Below, piece by piece: positions 19,808 through 30,855 of a stretch of DNA of 64,000 nucleotides (position 1 is its first letter; every line of letters starts with the position of its first letter). Below the pieces are notes generated by a model. It saw nothing but the letters and a program-made list of their open reading frames with translations. It searched no databases and was not told the DNA's origin. Source of the DNA: Acinetobacter celticus (GTDB lineage: Bacteria > Pseudomonadota > Gammaproteobacteria > Pseudomonadales > Moraxellaceae). A program made the position numbers and the translations under genes. Where the stretch lies: the NCBI RefSeq assembly GCF_001707755.1, contig NZ_MBDL01000011.1, forward strand, positions 1 through 64,000, in the 5' to 3' direction.

Positions 19808-20437
19808 TTATTTTTGGTCTTGAGTTACAGATTCTTTCACGTAATAACGCTGATCCACACTGAAATCTTTCGGAAATTTAGGGCTGATTTGTGCATAAAA
19901 CTGCATAATTTCAGCCATATCTTTTTCATAGTCTCCAGTCGGATAAACAATTTTACCGACACCTGTTTTTTTCTTCTCATAATCCATATAAGCCAATGCA
20001 ATGGGTACACCCGCATTTACTGCAACATGATAAAAACCCGTTTTCCATTTTTCTTGCTTAGCACGTGTGCCTTCGGGAGTAACCAACATCACCAATTCGG
20101 CATGCTCTTTAAATAAGTTGGTCATTAGTTCAACCATACTTAAACGTTGCTCGCCTTCAATTTTTGGGCGACGGTTAATTCCAATCCCGCCCATGGCACG
20201 AACAAAGGGGCCAAATGGCAATTTCATGTAGCTGTCTTTAATGGTAATACGGACATTTACGCCCAATGCTTTTAACGCCAAACGTGCATACAAGGCATCC
20301 CAATTACTCGTATGCGGTGCAGCAATCATCACACACTGAGCTAAATCTAGAGGCCAATGGTTATCAATTTCCCATCCCATCATCGTCAAACTATGTTCAG
20401 CAAATTTTTCTAACACAAAAGCACCATATATATGCAC
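19808..20437 (-). CDS. PlsC-like acyltransferase
   Basis: The 209-residue protein has the lysophospholipid acyltransferase signature: HTSNWD (H-x4-D, catalytic) at residues about 42-47, a GGIGINRRPK segment (substrate-binding R), VTPEGTRA (the EGTR motif) at about 119-126, and a later VPIALAYMDY segment. Proteins of this short type are annotated as 1-acylglycerol-3-phosphate acyltransferase-like; the exact acceptor is unknown. The frame starts with a GTG at 20437 without a good ribosome-binding site; a GTG seven codons further in is an alternative. A peripheral membrane location is likely. Confidence 0.82.
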   Translation of the reverse strand: MHIYGAFVLEKFAEHSLTMMGWEIDNHWPLDLAQCVMIAAPHTSNWDALYARLALKALGVNVRITIKDSYMKLPFGPFVRAMGGIGINRRPKIEGEQRLSMVELMTNLFKEHAELVMLVTPEGTRAKQEKWKTGFYHVAVNAGVPIALAYMDYEKKKTGVGKIVYPTGDYEKDMAEIMQFYAQISPKFPKDFSVDQRYYVKESVTQDQK

Positions 20438-20687
20438 GTTAATTTGGCGGTGATTCTAACTGCACTAGAGAAATTAGATAGAGCAAACTGCCCAAATAAC
20501 CACCAATTAATGTATATTTGTATAAAATAGTTTTAAAGTCACTTCGCTTGAAAATTCCTATCTTCTGATAAATTCATCATCTTGAATTATCCTGTTAAAA
20601 AATAACCAGCTATTACAAGAACAAACTAGCCATTTTTCAGCCTTTTTAGTAATTTAAATCTATCAAATGATAAAAAAGGTCAATTTA

Positions 20688-21185
20688 GTGAAAAAAACAT
20701 TTCTTGTGCTTATGCTTTCAAGTTTCGTCTTAACGGCATGTTCTAAATCTGAAAATCAGTCTTCTTCAACAGCCTCTACTCCAGAAGTATCGACTCCTAC
20801 AGCAACAACATCTGCAAGTGAAAGTACCGAAGTCAATGCCTTACCGATTAGCGATACAGCCGAAACCTCATTAGATTGGGCAGGCGAATATAAAGGTGTA
20901 TTCCCCTGCGCCGATTGTGAAGGCATTAAAATGGAACTTGAACTTAAAGCCGATAAAACCTATGAGCTATCTGAAAAATATTTAGGTAAAGGAAAAGATA
21001 ATGAGTTTAAGAGCAAAGGAACATTTAGCTTTGATGCAAAAAATCCGTCTGTCATTACTTTAGATCAAGTAGCAGATCATCGTAAATTTTTCATTGGCGA
21101 AAACTTTGCAGAAGCCCGTGACATTGAAACAGGCAAAGCCATCGACAGTAAACTTAATTACAAACTCAACAAAGATATTCAATAA
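20688..21185 (+). CDS. NlpE-like lipoprotein
   Basis: The frame has an ATG at 20667, but AAGGT seven bases before the GTG at 20688 makes that the likely start. The precursor then begins VKKTFLVLMLSSFVLTACSK with lipobox LTAC. A Ser/Thr-rich linker (residues about 20-60) leads to an NlpE N-terminal domain with the CxxC motif in VFPCADCEGI and the strand pattern MELELKADKTYELSEKYLGK. E. coli NlpE senses envelope stress and surface contact upstream of CpxA and binds copper; here only the N-terminal domain is present. A role in copper or envelope stress is inference. Confidence 0.8.
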   Translation: MKKTFLVLMLSSFVLTACSKSENQSSSTASTPEVSTPTATTSASESTEVNALPISDTAETSLDWAGEYKGVFPCADCEGIKMELELKADKTYELSEKYLGKGKDNEFKSKGTFSFDAKNPSVITLDQVADHRKFFIGENFAEARDIETGKAIDSKLNYKLNKDIQ

Positions 21186-21323
21186 TTTATGTCAAATTAA
21201 AGGTGCCAAAACCAAGCACCTTTAATTGAATACTGAAAGGAATCATCCACCACTTAAAGATAATTTTTTGATTTAAAATACACGAATTACATTCATCTTT
21301 TCAATTTAAGGGCATGAAATCCT

Positions 21324-22481
21324 TTAATACACATGTTCAAAACTAATGGTCATATTCATCAACTTATGCAATAGCTCCATCTGTGAATTGCACTGCATTT
21401 TGCTAAAGATAGTTTTAAGATAAGTCCGTACCGAACTCATCGTCAAATGACAGTGTTCAGCAATTTTTTCTAGGTTTAATCCATTCAAAAATAATTCGCA
21501 TATTTCGCATTCGCGCTGTGAAAGTGCATATGTTTCTTTTAAATACGGCTTGGCCAGTGTGTAACTTTGCCCTTTTTCAGAAATAAATAAAATGACATAA
21601 TTCGGTTGTAAGGTATTTGACGTCGCTCCCCGCCCGATCTTGTTAAATAACTTTGCTGTGAGCATAAAGGGCTGTGCCTGCAAATTGTGTATATAGACGA
21701 CGCCATCTTTTTTTGCAGAAAGGCTTGATGGATCTAACTGAATATTCCGAATTAACTGTTCAAATTTATGTTGATACTGCTTGGCACAGTGAATTTTTCC
21801 GTCAGAATTAAATTCAAAAAAATTGTTTTGATCCATTAAATTTTGTGCGCACTCATTTGCATAATGAAACTTAAAATTGATATCTATTAAAAGAATACCA
21901 ACTTTAATCGCATCCATTATTTGGTACAGATTTTGATTTTCAAGATAAAAAAACCGCAGTTGCTGATTGATTTGAAAGGCTTTACGAATATGGGTGCCAA
22001 TTCGTTTTAGAAATTCAAGCTCTCTTTGTTGAAAGGCCTTTTGATTGGATGAACGCTGAATGACCAAACTAGACCAGCGGTCTTCCCCCCGATCTAATAA
22101 CACGCCTGCAATATAATAAGCGCCTGTCGCCTTTAAGCACCTTTCATAAAATAAGCATTCTTCTTCTTCATATGTCTCTGTGTAATGACTGAAATCATGA
22201 TTTATCACACCACCAATTTCAACGTGCTTCCATAATGGCATCGCTTGTTTCAGATCAATGATTTTCACTTTCTCATGACGATATGCATTTAAACTGAATG
22301 GAGAAATGTTCAAGCTATGCATCAAATCAGCGCTTGGATTCCGCCGATCTATCACCGTTAAAATAGCTGCCGTACTATGCGTATATTCAAGCATTTGGCG
22401 AATAAAATTTGTCCATAGTGTGGTATCTATTACAGCATCATAAGCAGATCCGATAATTGTATTTTCAGCCTCAAAATCCAT
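21324..22481 (-). CDS. LuxR-type transcriptional regulator with a PAS-like sensor
   Basis: The 385-residue protein is taken from the ATG at 22481, which has GGTGG about six bases upstream; the frame extends to 22493. The C-terminal 65 residues are a LuxR/GerE helix-turn-helix: LSQRECEICELFLNGLNLEKIAE followed by HLTMSSVRTYLKTIF. Residues about 190-300 (MDAIKVGILLIDINFKFHYAN...) resemble a PAS domain. The N-terminal 180 residues are unassigned. There is no receiver domain and no autoinducer-binding signature. It is on the same strand as groEL and downstream of it, separated by the groEL terminator. Target genes cannot be predicted. Confidence 0.8.
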   Translation of the reverse strand: MDFEAENTIIGSAYDAVIDTTLWTNFIRQMLEYTHSTAAILTVIDRRNPSADLMHSLNISPFSLNAYRHEKVKIIDLKQAMPLWKHVEIGGVINHDFSHYTETYEEEECLFYERCLKATGAYYIAGVLLDRGEDRWSSLVIQRSSNQKAFQQRELEFLKRIGTHIRKAFQINQQLRFFYLENQNLYQIMDAIKVGILLIDINFKFHYANECAQNLMDQNNFFEFNSDGKIHCAKQYQHKFEQLIRNIQLDPSSLSAKKDGVVYIHNLQAQPFMLTAKLFNKIGRGATSNTLQPNYVILFISEKGQSYTLAKPYLKETYALSQRECEICELFLNGLNLEKIAEHCHLTMSSVRTYLKTIFSKMQCNSQMELLHKLMNMTISFEHVY

Positions 22482-22572
22482 TTCAGCCACCAATAAACTT
22501 ATTATTATTTCTTAAGAATACATTTAATATGTTTAAAGTCAAAATTATAGGATTTATCTCATAATAAAGACA

Positions 22573-22603
22573 AAAAAATCCCTGCTAAAAGCAGGGATTT
22601 TTT
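22573..22603 (-). terminator. Terminator of groES-groEL
   Basis: The perfect stem AAAATCCCTGCT/AGCAGGGATTTT lies at 22575-22601. On the minus strand it is followed by a T-run. It sits about 24 bases past the groEL stop codon. Confidence 0.9.
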
Positions 22604-22624
22604 AGATCGTGGGATCCGTATGAC

Positions 22625-24277
<1,653 letters not shown>

Positions 24278-24355
24278 TTAATTTTTAACAATCTAATTTC
24301 ACAAACTTAATTTTTTATTGCGATATTAAATCGACATCTTATTGAGCGGGCTAAA

Positions 24356-24646
24356 TTAACCTTCAAGAACCGCTAAAATGTCAGATTCTTTCATCACAAG
24401 AAGCTCTTCGCCATCAACTTTAATTTTTGTACCAGCGTATGCGCCAAACAATACATTATCGCCTACTTTTACATCTAAAGGACGTACGCCAGTATCGGTC
24501 ACTTTACCGTTACCTACAGCAATAATTTCACCTTGAGCTGGTTGTTCTGCAGCAGAAGTACTTAAGATTAAACCGCCCGCAGTTTTAGTTTCTTTTTCAA
24601 CACGGCGAATAACAACGTTATCATGTAAAGGACGAATATTGCTCAT
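24356..24646 (-). CDS. groS: Co-chaperonin GroES (10 kDa)
   Basis: GroES is the heptameric lid of GroEL. The 96-residue protein begins [15 protein letters not shown] at the ATG at 24646, behind GGAG with six bases spacing; the frame extends four codons further upstream. It shows the mobile loop ([23 protein letters not shown]) and the conserved [20 protein letters not shown] region. It is the first gene of groES-groEL, with a sigma-32 type promoter about 110 bases upstream. Confidence 0.98.
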   Translation of the reverse strand: MSNIRPLHDNVVIRRVEKETKTAGGLILSTSAAEQPAQGEIIAVGNGKVTDTGVRPLDVKVGDNVLFGAYAGTKIKVDGEELLVMKESDILAVLEG

Positions 24647-24754
24647 TTGAAACTCCATTTACCTGATTGTAAAAACAGGTCTTTATAAAGTGAATTGACG
24701 ATAACTTAATTATTCCTTGGGTCATCATCAGAAAATAATTTCGATGACACTTTT

Positions 24755-24780
24755 GTGGGGATGGAAAAAAACGCTTCAAG
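24755..24780 (-). promoter_or_regulatory. Sigma-32 (RpoH) heat-shock promoter of groES-groEL
   Basis: On the minus strand CTTGAA (24775-24780) and CCCCAC (24755-24760) are separated by 14 bases, matching the RpoH consensus CTTGAA-N13/14-CCCCAT well. It points at groES. No CIRCE inverted repeat was seen, so HrcA control is not indicated. Confidence 0.85.
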
Positions 24781-24844
24781 GGGAAAACTAAAAAATAATT
24801 CCCTTTTTGTATCTTTTTCACTCAAAATAAGCTTATTCGGCAAC

Positions 24845-25615
24845 TTACGTACTATTCGTGTTCAGTAGAAATAGCTGGCTGGCTTGATCAAAAACATACT
24901 GATCGACTGTGCCAGATGTGTGAATGGTATTAAAACTATTGGCTAAACCACGATGTAAACGAGAAGACGTTGCTGTTCCTGCATGAATATCTAAAACGGG
25001 GTGCTTTGCGCCTAAATGATAAATTTGATTTAAATCGTAAACCGCAGATTGGTGTAGATGTCCATGTAGCAAACCATTTAGACCATTTTTGCTCCATACG
25101 TCTAAAGCCAATCGTCCCAACATAGGACAATCCTTGATGCTATGTGGGTCATCTGGCGGTGTATAAAATGGTTGATGTGCGACAATTAATTTTATTTTAT
25201 TAACGGGTGCGTGTTTTAAACGATGCTGAATCGCTTGAATTTGTGCTAAAGAAATATGTCCGCGCGTATGGTAACGGCGCCGAATACTGTTGACGCCAAT
25301 AATATAAAAGTGTTGTGTTTCTAGCGTGGCTTCTAAATCGCCAAAAAATAACCGATAGCGTGCAAACGGACTAAATAGCCGATTCCATAGATGATAAAGC
25401 GGAATATCATGATTCCCAGGAACCGTCAGATACGGCAGTTTCAAGCTGTCTAAAAACTGCCTACAAGCAAAGAACTGTTTATAGTGCGCGCGTTGAGTTA
25501 AATCACCACTAATAATAACGGCTTCAGGCGAATGTATGACGCAAAACTGTTGAATGGCCTCAATACAAGCTTGCTGTTCCGTTCCAAAATGTAAATCAGA
25601 CAGATGCAACAGCAT
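24845..25615 (-). CDS. Metallophosphoesterase
   Basis: This 256-residue calcineurin-like phosphoesterase carries every metal-binding block in order: DLHFG (residues 7-11), GDLTQR, GNHD, a single His in VAHQPF, and HGHLH. It is cytosolic, with no signal peptide. Its start overlaps the end of the lipid-kinase gene by 20 bases, so translation is probably coupled. The substrate cannot be told from sequence; cyclic nucleotides, nucleotides and lipid-linked phosphates are all known for the family. Pairing with a diacylglycerol-kinase-like gene hints at lipid metabolism, which is inference. Confidence 0.88.
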   Translation of the reverse strand: MLLHLSDLHFGTEQQACIEAIQQFCVIHSPEAVIISGDLTQRAHYKQFFACRQFLDSLKLPYLTVPGNHDIPLYHLWNRLFSPFARYRLFFGDLEATLETQHFYIIGVNSIRRRYHTRGHISLAQIQAIQHRLKHAPVNKIKLIVAHQPFYTPPDDPHSIKDCPMLGRLALDVWSKNGLNGLLHGHLHQSAVYDLNQIYHLGAKHPVLDIHAGTATSSRLHRGLANSFNTIHTSGTVDQYVFDQASQLFLLNTNST

Positions 25616-26534
25616 TTGGCACCTTTATTTTCAAAGCATTTTTTTGTACACGAATATGCAACGGTGGCTTCATTTCCACAATTTCACCATCTAAAGCCAC
25701 CGTCAATTTTTTACGGTCAGAGTAAATCACAACCTGCTCGGCATCAAAACTATACACATCTGGGGCTTTTTCAATATTGCCTTGAATGAGTTGCCAAAGC
25801 ATTTTAAATAAAGTGAGCTTATCACTTTTTGCAACCACCACACCTGCAACCCTTCCCTTGGCAGCACTTTCAGCAATTTTTAAATTTAAATCTGCCAGTT
25901 GTAATTGGTTATTACCAAAGAAAATCAGAGGCGTTTTGACTGGATACTGAATTCCATCGACTTCAACTTTGAGTTTCAACTCCTTTCGATCACGAATTAA
26001 AACATCTAATCCCGAAGTATAGGCATTAAAAGGAAAGCGCCCGAAATACCGATTATACAATTCGCGTTTTTGAATAAATAAAGGATATAAACCCAAACTG
26101 GCATTATTTAAATAAATTTGATCATTAATGTGTGCAACATGCACGCGTCTTTCAACACCTTCAGCAATCACTTTAGCCGCGTCTAAAATATCCAAAGGAA
26201 TATTCAGTGCCCGTGCAACATAATTAAACGTGCCTAAGGGTAAAATACCCATTGGAATATCATGCTGTATTAAACTCTGCGCCACTGCATTTAATGTTCC
26301 ATCACCCCCTGCAGCCACGACAATACCTAAATTATTGGGGGTTTGATGTCGATGTATGACGTGTTGCATCAGCGTCTTAAAACTTGCGACCTGACTCATT
26401 TCAAAAGATTGTATTTCATAACCATATGTTGTTAAAAATCGAACCAACGCCTCATACACACCGTCTTTATTATTGGCATGAAAACCCGATTTTTGATTAT
26501 AAATAATAGATAAGGGTTGTGTTTTATTTAACAT
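25596..26534 (-). CDS. Diacylglycerol kinase-family lipid kinase (YegS-like)
   Basis: The 312-residue protein has the DAGK catalytic fold: an N-terminal IIYNQKSGF segment, the nucleotide-binding GGDGTLNAVAQ motif (residues about 75-85), PLGTFNYVARAL, and the late conserved DGEI region (ALDGEIVEM) in the second domain. YegS-type enzymes phosphorylate lipids such as diacylglycerol or phosphatidylglycerol. The start ATG is at 26534. It is the first gene of a two-gene unit with the metallophosphoesterase, and a 411-base AT-rich region separates it from the divergent pckG. Confidence 0.87.
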   Translation of the reverse strand: MLNKTQPLSIIYNQKSGFHANNKDGVYEALVRFLTTYGYEIQSFEMSQVASFKTLMQHVIHRHQTPNNLGIVVAAGGDGTLNAVAQSLIQHDIPMGILPLGTFNYVARALNIPLDILDAAKVIAEGVERRVHVAHINDQIYLNNASLGLYPLFIQKRELYNRYFGRFPFNAYTSGLDVLIRDRKELKLKVEVDGIQYPVKTPLIFFGNNQLQLADLNLKIAESAAKGRVAGVVVAKSDKLTLFKMLWQLIQGNIEKAPDVYSFDAEQVVIYSDRKKLTVALDGEIVEMKPPLHIRVQKNALKIKVPNAVASV

Positions 26535-26945
26535 TTCTTATACTTTCTTAAAGCTATTATTCTAATTTTGTCGAATTTATCAACAAATAAAAGTCCCTTT
26601 ATGTAAAATTTGAATTAACACCATTTATTTAATCAATAATAATTCTCAAATATATTTTTTACATAAGCATATGATATAAAATAAAATTATTATAATAAAT
26701 ATTCCCCATAAATATAATAAATACCAACACGAATATCCATTTTAAACCATAAGAATTTGATTTTTAATATTTAAAATAAAACAACCTAAATATTTCAAAA
26801 TAAATCATCTCACTCTTTAGTCTTATTTTTTTTATGATTTTATGCTTTAATAGCGCCACTTTTTTTCATCTTTCATCTGTGCGATGTACTCCATTGCGCA
26901 GATTATACTTTGTACAGCTTGTACACATTTGAGATAGGCCTCACC
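26535..26945. promoter_or_regulatory. AT-rich divergent region with a possible pckG operator
   Basis: This region is gene-free. Near pckG a -10-like TATACT (26904-26909) is followed at once by TGTACA-GCT-TGTACA (26911-26925), two copies of a palindromic hexamer three bases apart. An imperfect inverted repeat GCGAT...ATTGC lies just upstream (about 26881-26898). These could be regulator sites at the pckG start, but no regulator is identified. Confidence 0.45.
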
Positions 26946-28775
26946 ATGACCCAAGTGAACGCACCAGAATTCGTTCGTCACCCTAAGCTTATTGCGTGGG
27001 TGGAAGAAATTGCAAAATTAACGAAACCAGCGAAAATTGAATGGTGTGACGGTAGCGAAGAAGAAAATCAACGTTATATTGACTTGATGATCGCTAACGG
27101 AACCATGCAAGCATTGAACCAAGACAAACACCCTGGTTCATATTTAGCGAATTCTGATCCTTCTGACGTTGCTCGTGTTGAAGGTCGTACATATATCTGT
27201 TCAGAAAACAAAGAAGATGCAGGCGCAACAAACAACTGGGAAGCTCCAGCTGAAATGCGTACTCGTCTGAATGGTTTATTTGACGGTTCAATGAAAGGCC
27301 GTACTTTGTACGTTGTTCCTTTCTCTATGGGTCCTTTAGGCTCTCATATTGCACACATTGGTATTGAACTAACTGACTCTCCTTACGTTGCTGTAAGCAT
27401 GTCTAAAATGGCTCGTATGGGTAAAGCTGTTTATGACGTTCTTGGTACTGACGGTGAATATGTTCCTTGCGTACATACTGTAGCTGCTCCACTTGCTGAC
27501 GGCGAAAAAGACGTTGCATGGCCTTGCAACCCTGAAAAATACATCGTGCATTATCCTGAAACTCGTGAGATTTGGTCTTACGGTTCTGGTTACGGTGGTA
27601 ACGCATTGCTGGGTAAAAAATGCCTAGCTTTACGTATTGCTTCTTATATGGGTCGTCAACAAGGTTGGTTAGCTGAACACATGCTCATCCTTGGTGTAAC
27701 CAACCCACAAGGTGAAAAACACTACATCGCAGCAGCATTCCCTTCTGCTTGTGGTAAAACCAACTTCGCAATGCTTATTCCACCAGCAGGCTACGAAGGT
27801 TGGAAAATTGAAACTGTAGGTGACGATATTGCTTGGATCAAACCAGGTGAAGATGGTCGCTTATATGCAATCAATCCAGAAGCTGGCTTCTTCGGTGTTG
27901 CACCTGGTACAAATATCAAAACCAACCCGAACTGTATGGCAACATTGACTAAAGATGTGATCTATACAAACGTTGCTGTAACAGACAACGGTGAAGTATG
28001 GTGGGAAGGTCTGACCAAAGAAGCACCGGCTAACCTGACGAACTGGAAAGGTCAACCACACACTGGCGCAGAAAAAGCGGCTCATCCAAATGCGCGCTTC
28101 ACTGTTGCTGCTGGTCAATGCCCTTCTATTGATGCCGACTGGGAAAATCCAGCAGGTGTTCCAATCTCTGCATTCATCTTCGGTGGTCGTCGTGCAGACA
28201 CTGTGCCTCTAATTTCAGAAGCATTTGACTGGGTTGATGGTGTTTACAAAGCTGCGACTATGGGCTCTGAAACAACGGCAGCGGCGGTTGGTCAACAAGG
28301 CATTGTACGTCGTGACCCATTCGCAATGCTTCCTTTTGCGGGTTACAACATGGCAGATTACTTCACGCATTGGTTAGAAATGGGTGAGCAAGTTGGCGCG
28401 AAAGCGGCGGCTGCGGGCAACAAACTTCCTGGTATTTACAATGTAAACTGGTTCCGTCGTGATGCTGAAGGCAACTTCGTATGGCCTGGTTTCGGTCAAA
28501 ACATGCGTGTTCTTGAGTGGATTATTGACCGCTGTGAAGGTCGTGCTACTGCTGTAGATACCCCAATTGGTCGTGTACCAACTTACGAACAATTGAACTG
28601 GACTGGTTCTGACTTCAGTAAAGAACAATTTGATCTTGTTACCGCACAAGACAAAGATCAATGGATTAAAGAACTTGAAAGCCATACTGAGTTATTTGAT
28701 AAACTCGGTAGTCGCTTACCAGAAGCACTAAAAGCTCGCCAAGCCGAGTTAATTGCTGCTGTTAAATCTGCTTAA
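26946..28775 (+). CDS. pckG: Phosphoenolpyruvate carboxykinase (GTP)
   Basis: PckG makes phosphoenolpyruvate and CO2 from oxaloacetate using GTP, the first step of gluconeogenesis from TCA intermediates. The 609-residue length and sequence match the GTP-type enzyme, not the 540-residue ATP-type of enterobacteria. Visible motifs include [11 protein letters not shown], the P-loop-like [12 protein letters not shown] (with the reactive Cys), the metal/substrate region VGDDIAWI, and [11 protein letters not shown]. The ATG at 26946 is chosen over the frame start at 26910 because the protein family begins at MTQVNAPEF. The codon choice is notably biased, suggesting high expression. A terminator follows. 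Confidence 0.97.
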   Translation: MTQVNAPEFVRHPKLIAWVEEIAKLTKPAKIEWCDGSEEENQRYIDLMIANGTMQALNQDKHPGSYLANSDPSDVARVEGRTYICSENKEDAGATNNWEAPAEMRTRLNGLFDGSMKGRTLYVVPFSMGPLGSHIAHIGIELTDSPYVAVSMSKMARMGKAVYDVLGTDGEYVPCVHTVAAPLADGEKDVAWPCNPEKYIVHYPETREIWSYGSGYGGNALLGKKCLALRIASYMGRQQGWLAEHMLILGVTNPQGEKHYIAAAFPSACGKTNFAMLIPPAGYEGWKIETVGDDIAWIKPGEDGRLYAINPEAGFFGVAPGTNIKTNPNCMATLTKDVIYTNVAVTDNGEVWWEGLTKEAPANLTNWKGQPHTGAEKAAHPNARFTVAAGQCPSIDADWENPAGVPISAFIFGGRRADTVPLISEAFDWVDGVYKAATMGSETTAAAVGQQGIVRRDPFAMLPFAGYNMADYFTHWLEMGEQVGAKAAAAGNKLPGIYNVNWFRRDAEGNFVWPGFGQNMRVLEWIIDRCEGRATAVDTPIGRVPTYEQLNWTGSDFSKEQFDLVTAQDKDQWIKELESHTELFDKLGSRLPEALKARQAELIAAVKSA

Positions 28776-28793
28776 TTTTTTATAGATTAAGTC

Positions 28794-28823
28794 AAAAAAG
28801 ACCGCTTTATGCGGTCTTTTTTA
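28794..28823 (+). terminator. Terminator of pckG
   Basis: The stem AAAGACCGC/GCGGTCTTT at 28797-28819 with a TTTAT loop is followed by a T-run. Confidence 0.9.
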
Positions 28824-28988
28824 TATTCCATAATTTAAGAAATTTATAATCCCTTTAGAACGTGATCTTCACAAGGGAAGATCAATAGGTTTAAAATTTT
28901 AATCATTTCAATAGGCTTATTGAGGCTTTCTCATATTGCATAAGCCAGCAGAACTTCTAGCTCAATTCGTATCATTAAAGGAAAACCT

Positions 28989-29239
28989 AATACAGACCAA
29001 CACACCTATTAAGCCGTATTGTCGCAACTAAAGGCACTTATAGGGAGTATTATTGTAGAAGTTTATCTACGCCTTGCAGAGCGTGCCCACCAAGTCGGCG
29101 GTAATGTCGTTATTAATTACAATGCTAGCCAACATTTTGGCTTTTGGCCTTGGCGCGTGTCCGTCCAGTCGTTTGGGGAACTGCTGTAAAATGGAAAACA
29201 CCTGCAGACTGTAAACAACTTGGCGGTATTGAAATTTAA
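28989..29239 (+). pseudogene. Decayed remnant of a small gene
   Basis: No intact frame exists here, but two fragments on the plus strand join into one plausible protein. The first (28989-29155) reads ...VEVYLRLAERAHQVGGNVVI then NYNASQHFGFWPWR, with a stop codon at 29010. The second, in the -1 frame from about 29156, reads RVRPVVWGTAVKWKTP then ADCKQLGGIEI and stops at 29239. The 'LAERA..GGN.V' pattern resembles small envelope proteins that end in a conserved Gly-rich domain, but I cannot name the family. At least one frameshift and one stop indicate decay. A GATCTTC/GAAGATC hairpin lies upstream at 28864-28883. Confidence 0.45.
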
Positions 29240-29268
29240 TCTCTTCATCAGTTTAAAGATCATGCAAA

Positions 29269-29300
29269 AAGAAAGTCGCAAAATAAATTGCGACTTTCTT
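29269..29300 (-). terminator. Terminator-like hairpin downstream of glpD
   Basis: The perfect stem AAGAAAGTCGCAA/TTGCGACTTTCTT with loop AATAAA lies 35 bases past the glpD stop. On the minus strand it is followed by T-rich sequence. Confidence 0.7.
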
Positions 29301-29334
29301 GATAGAGAGCATCGTTTTTTTAAAATTACAGGAA

Positions 29335-30855
29335 TTAAGCAACATCTCGCTGTAATCTTCGTTCGTGCACTTCGATTAAATAATTATCCAAAGTAAAAAC
29401 ATCATTCTCAGAAAATTCTAAATATAACTTGGTACGACGTTTCAAAATATCGTCTGTACTCACAGCCCACTCATGCTCAACCAAATAGTCGACTTCTTGT
29501 GCATATAACCCGTGACCAAAGTCCTGCCCTAGCTCATGTACAGAAGTTGCTTGATTTAAAAACAACCATAAACGCGTTCCATATGCATGCACCCAACGTG
29601 TTGCAAGCTCATGTGAAATACCACTGAGCTTATCTTGAAGTTGCGCCACCAACTCTTCAATTGAATTCAAATTTTCTGCACCGGGCAACAAAGCCTTTTC
29701 AGTCCACGACTTTTTCATTTCAACGAAAAATGGACTGAGAAGATCCAATGCCGATTCCGCTAACTTACGATAAGTGGTTAACTTGCCACCAAAGACAGAC
29801 AGTAAGGGTGCTTCATCTTCAAACTCATGATTTAAAGCCAAAGTATAATCTCGGGTGACTGCAGATGGATTATCAGACTCATCATCACATAACGAGCGCA
29901 CCCCTGAAAAAGTAGCAACTATATGTGCTGACGTTAGTTGTGTTTTAAAATATTTATTTGATATATCCAGTAAATAATCAATTTCTTTTTCTGTAATTTC
30001 TACGTGGTTTGGATTGCCCAAATATTCATTATCTGTCGTTCCAATTAAGGTATATTTCCCTAAATATGGAATTGCAAAAACAATCCGCTGATCATTATTT
30101 TGCATAATATAAGCTTTATTGCCTTCATACAACTGAGGCACAATTAAATGACTTCCTTGTATCAGCCGAACCCCATACGGTGATTTCAACTGTAAATCTT
30201 GTTGAATAAATTGAGCAACCCAAGGCCCCGCAGCATTAACCAAAACTTTGGCTTTAATCTGATAAATTCCTTGTGCATTCTCCAACTCAACACGCCACAA
30301 CCCATTTTGCCTTTGTGCAGAAAGACAACGTGTCCGCGTCACCACTTTCGCCCCCATTTCCTGCGCTTGAATTGCATTTAACACCACTAAACGCGCATCA
30401 TCTACTGCACAATCTGAATATTCAAAACCATGAGTAATATCATCTTTTAGCGGGCTATCTATCGGGTGAAACCTAATATGATTCGACCCCGCCAACTTTT
30501 CTCTTTTACCCAAATGATCATAGAAAAATAAGCCAGTACGAATTAACCACGCAGGTCGTAAATGAGGCTGATGTGGCATGATAAAACGCATGGGACGAAT
30601 AATATGAGGTGCCTTCGCCAGCAAAACTTCTCTTTCTGCTAACGCTTCGCGAACTAGACGAAATTCTTTATGTTCCAAATAGCGTAAGCCACCATGAATC
30701 AGCTTGGAACTGGCTGAAGAGGTATGTGAAGCCAAGTCATCTTTTTCACATAAAAATACGGACAATCCACGCCCTGCAGCATCGGTAGCAATACCGACAC
30801 CATTAATTCCACCGCCAATCACTACAAGATCATAGAGAGTTTGATGATCACTCAT
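29335..30855 (-). CDS. glpD: Glycerol-3-phosphate dehydrogenase, aerobic (FAD)
   Basis: GlpD oxidises glycerol-3-phosphate to dihydroxyacetone phosphate at the inner membrane and passes electrons to quinone. The start is the ATG at 30855 behind a near-perfect AAGGAGG site; the frame extends further to 30891. The 506-residue protein has the N-terminal FAD motif VVIGGGINGVGIATDAAGRG (residues about 11-30), the SSKLIHGGLRYLE segment and GGKLTTYRKLAE in the second half. No glpK, glpF or glpR is adjacent, so the gene is isolated from the usual glp cluster. Confidence 0.96.
   Translation of the reverse strand: MSDHQTLYDLVVIGGGINGVGIATDAAGRGLSVFLCEKDDLASHTSSASSKLIHGGLRYLEHKEFRLVREALAEREVLLAKAPHIIRPMRFIMPHQPHLRPAWLIRTGLFFYDHLGKREKLAGSNHIRFHPIDSPLKDDITHGFEYSDCAVDDARLVVLNAIQAQEMGAKVVTRTRCLSAQRQNGLWRVELENAQGIYQIKAKVLVNAAGPWVAQFIQQDLQLKSPYGVRLIQGSHLIVPQLYEGNKAYIMQNNDQRIVFAIPYLGKYTLIGTTDNEYLGNPNHVEITEKEIDYLLDISNKYFKTQLTSAHIVATFSGVRSLCDDESDNPSAVTRDYTLALNHEFEDEAPLLSVFGGKLTTYRKLAESALDLLSPFFVEMKKSWTEKALLPGAENLNSIEELVAQLQDKLSGISHELATRWVHAYGTRLWLFLNQATSVHELGQDFGHGLYAQEVDYLVEHEWAVSTDDILKRRTKLYLEFSENDVFTLDNYLIEVHERRLQRDVA

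Noticed and set aside
28860..28885. Palindrome GATCTTC/GAAGATC as a transposon end
   Set aside because: No transposase, no matching partner end and no target duplication were seen nearby.
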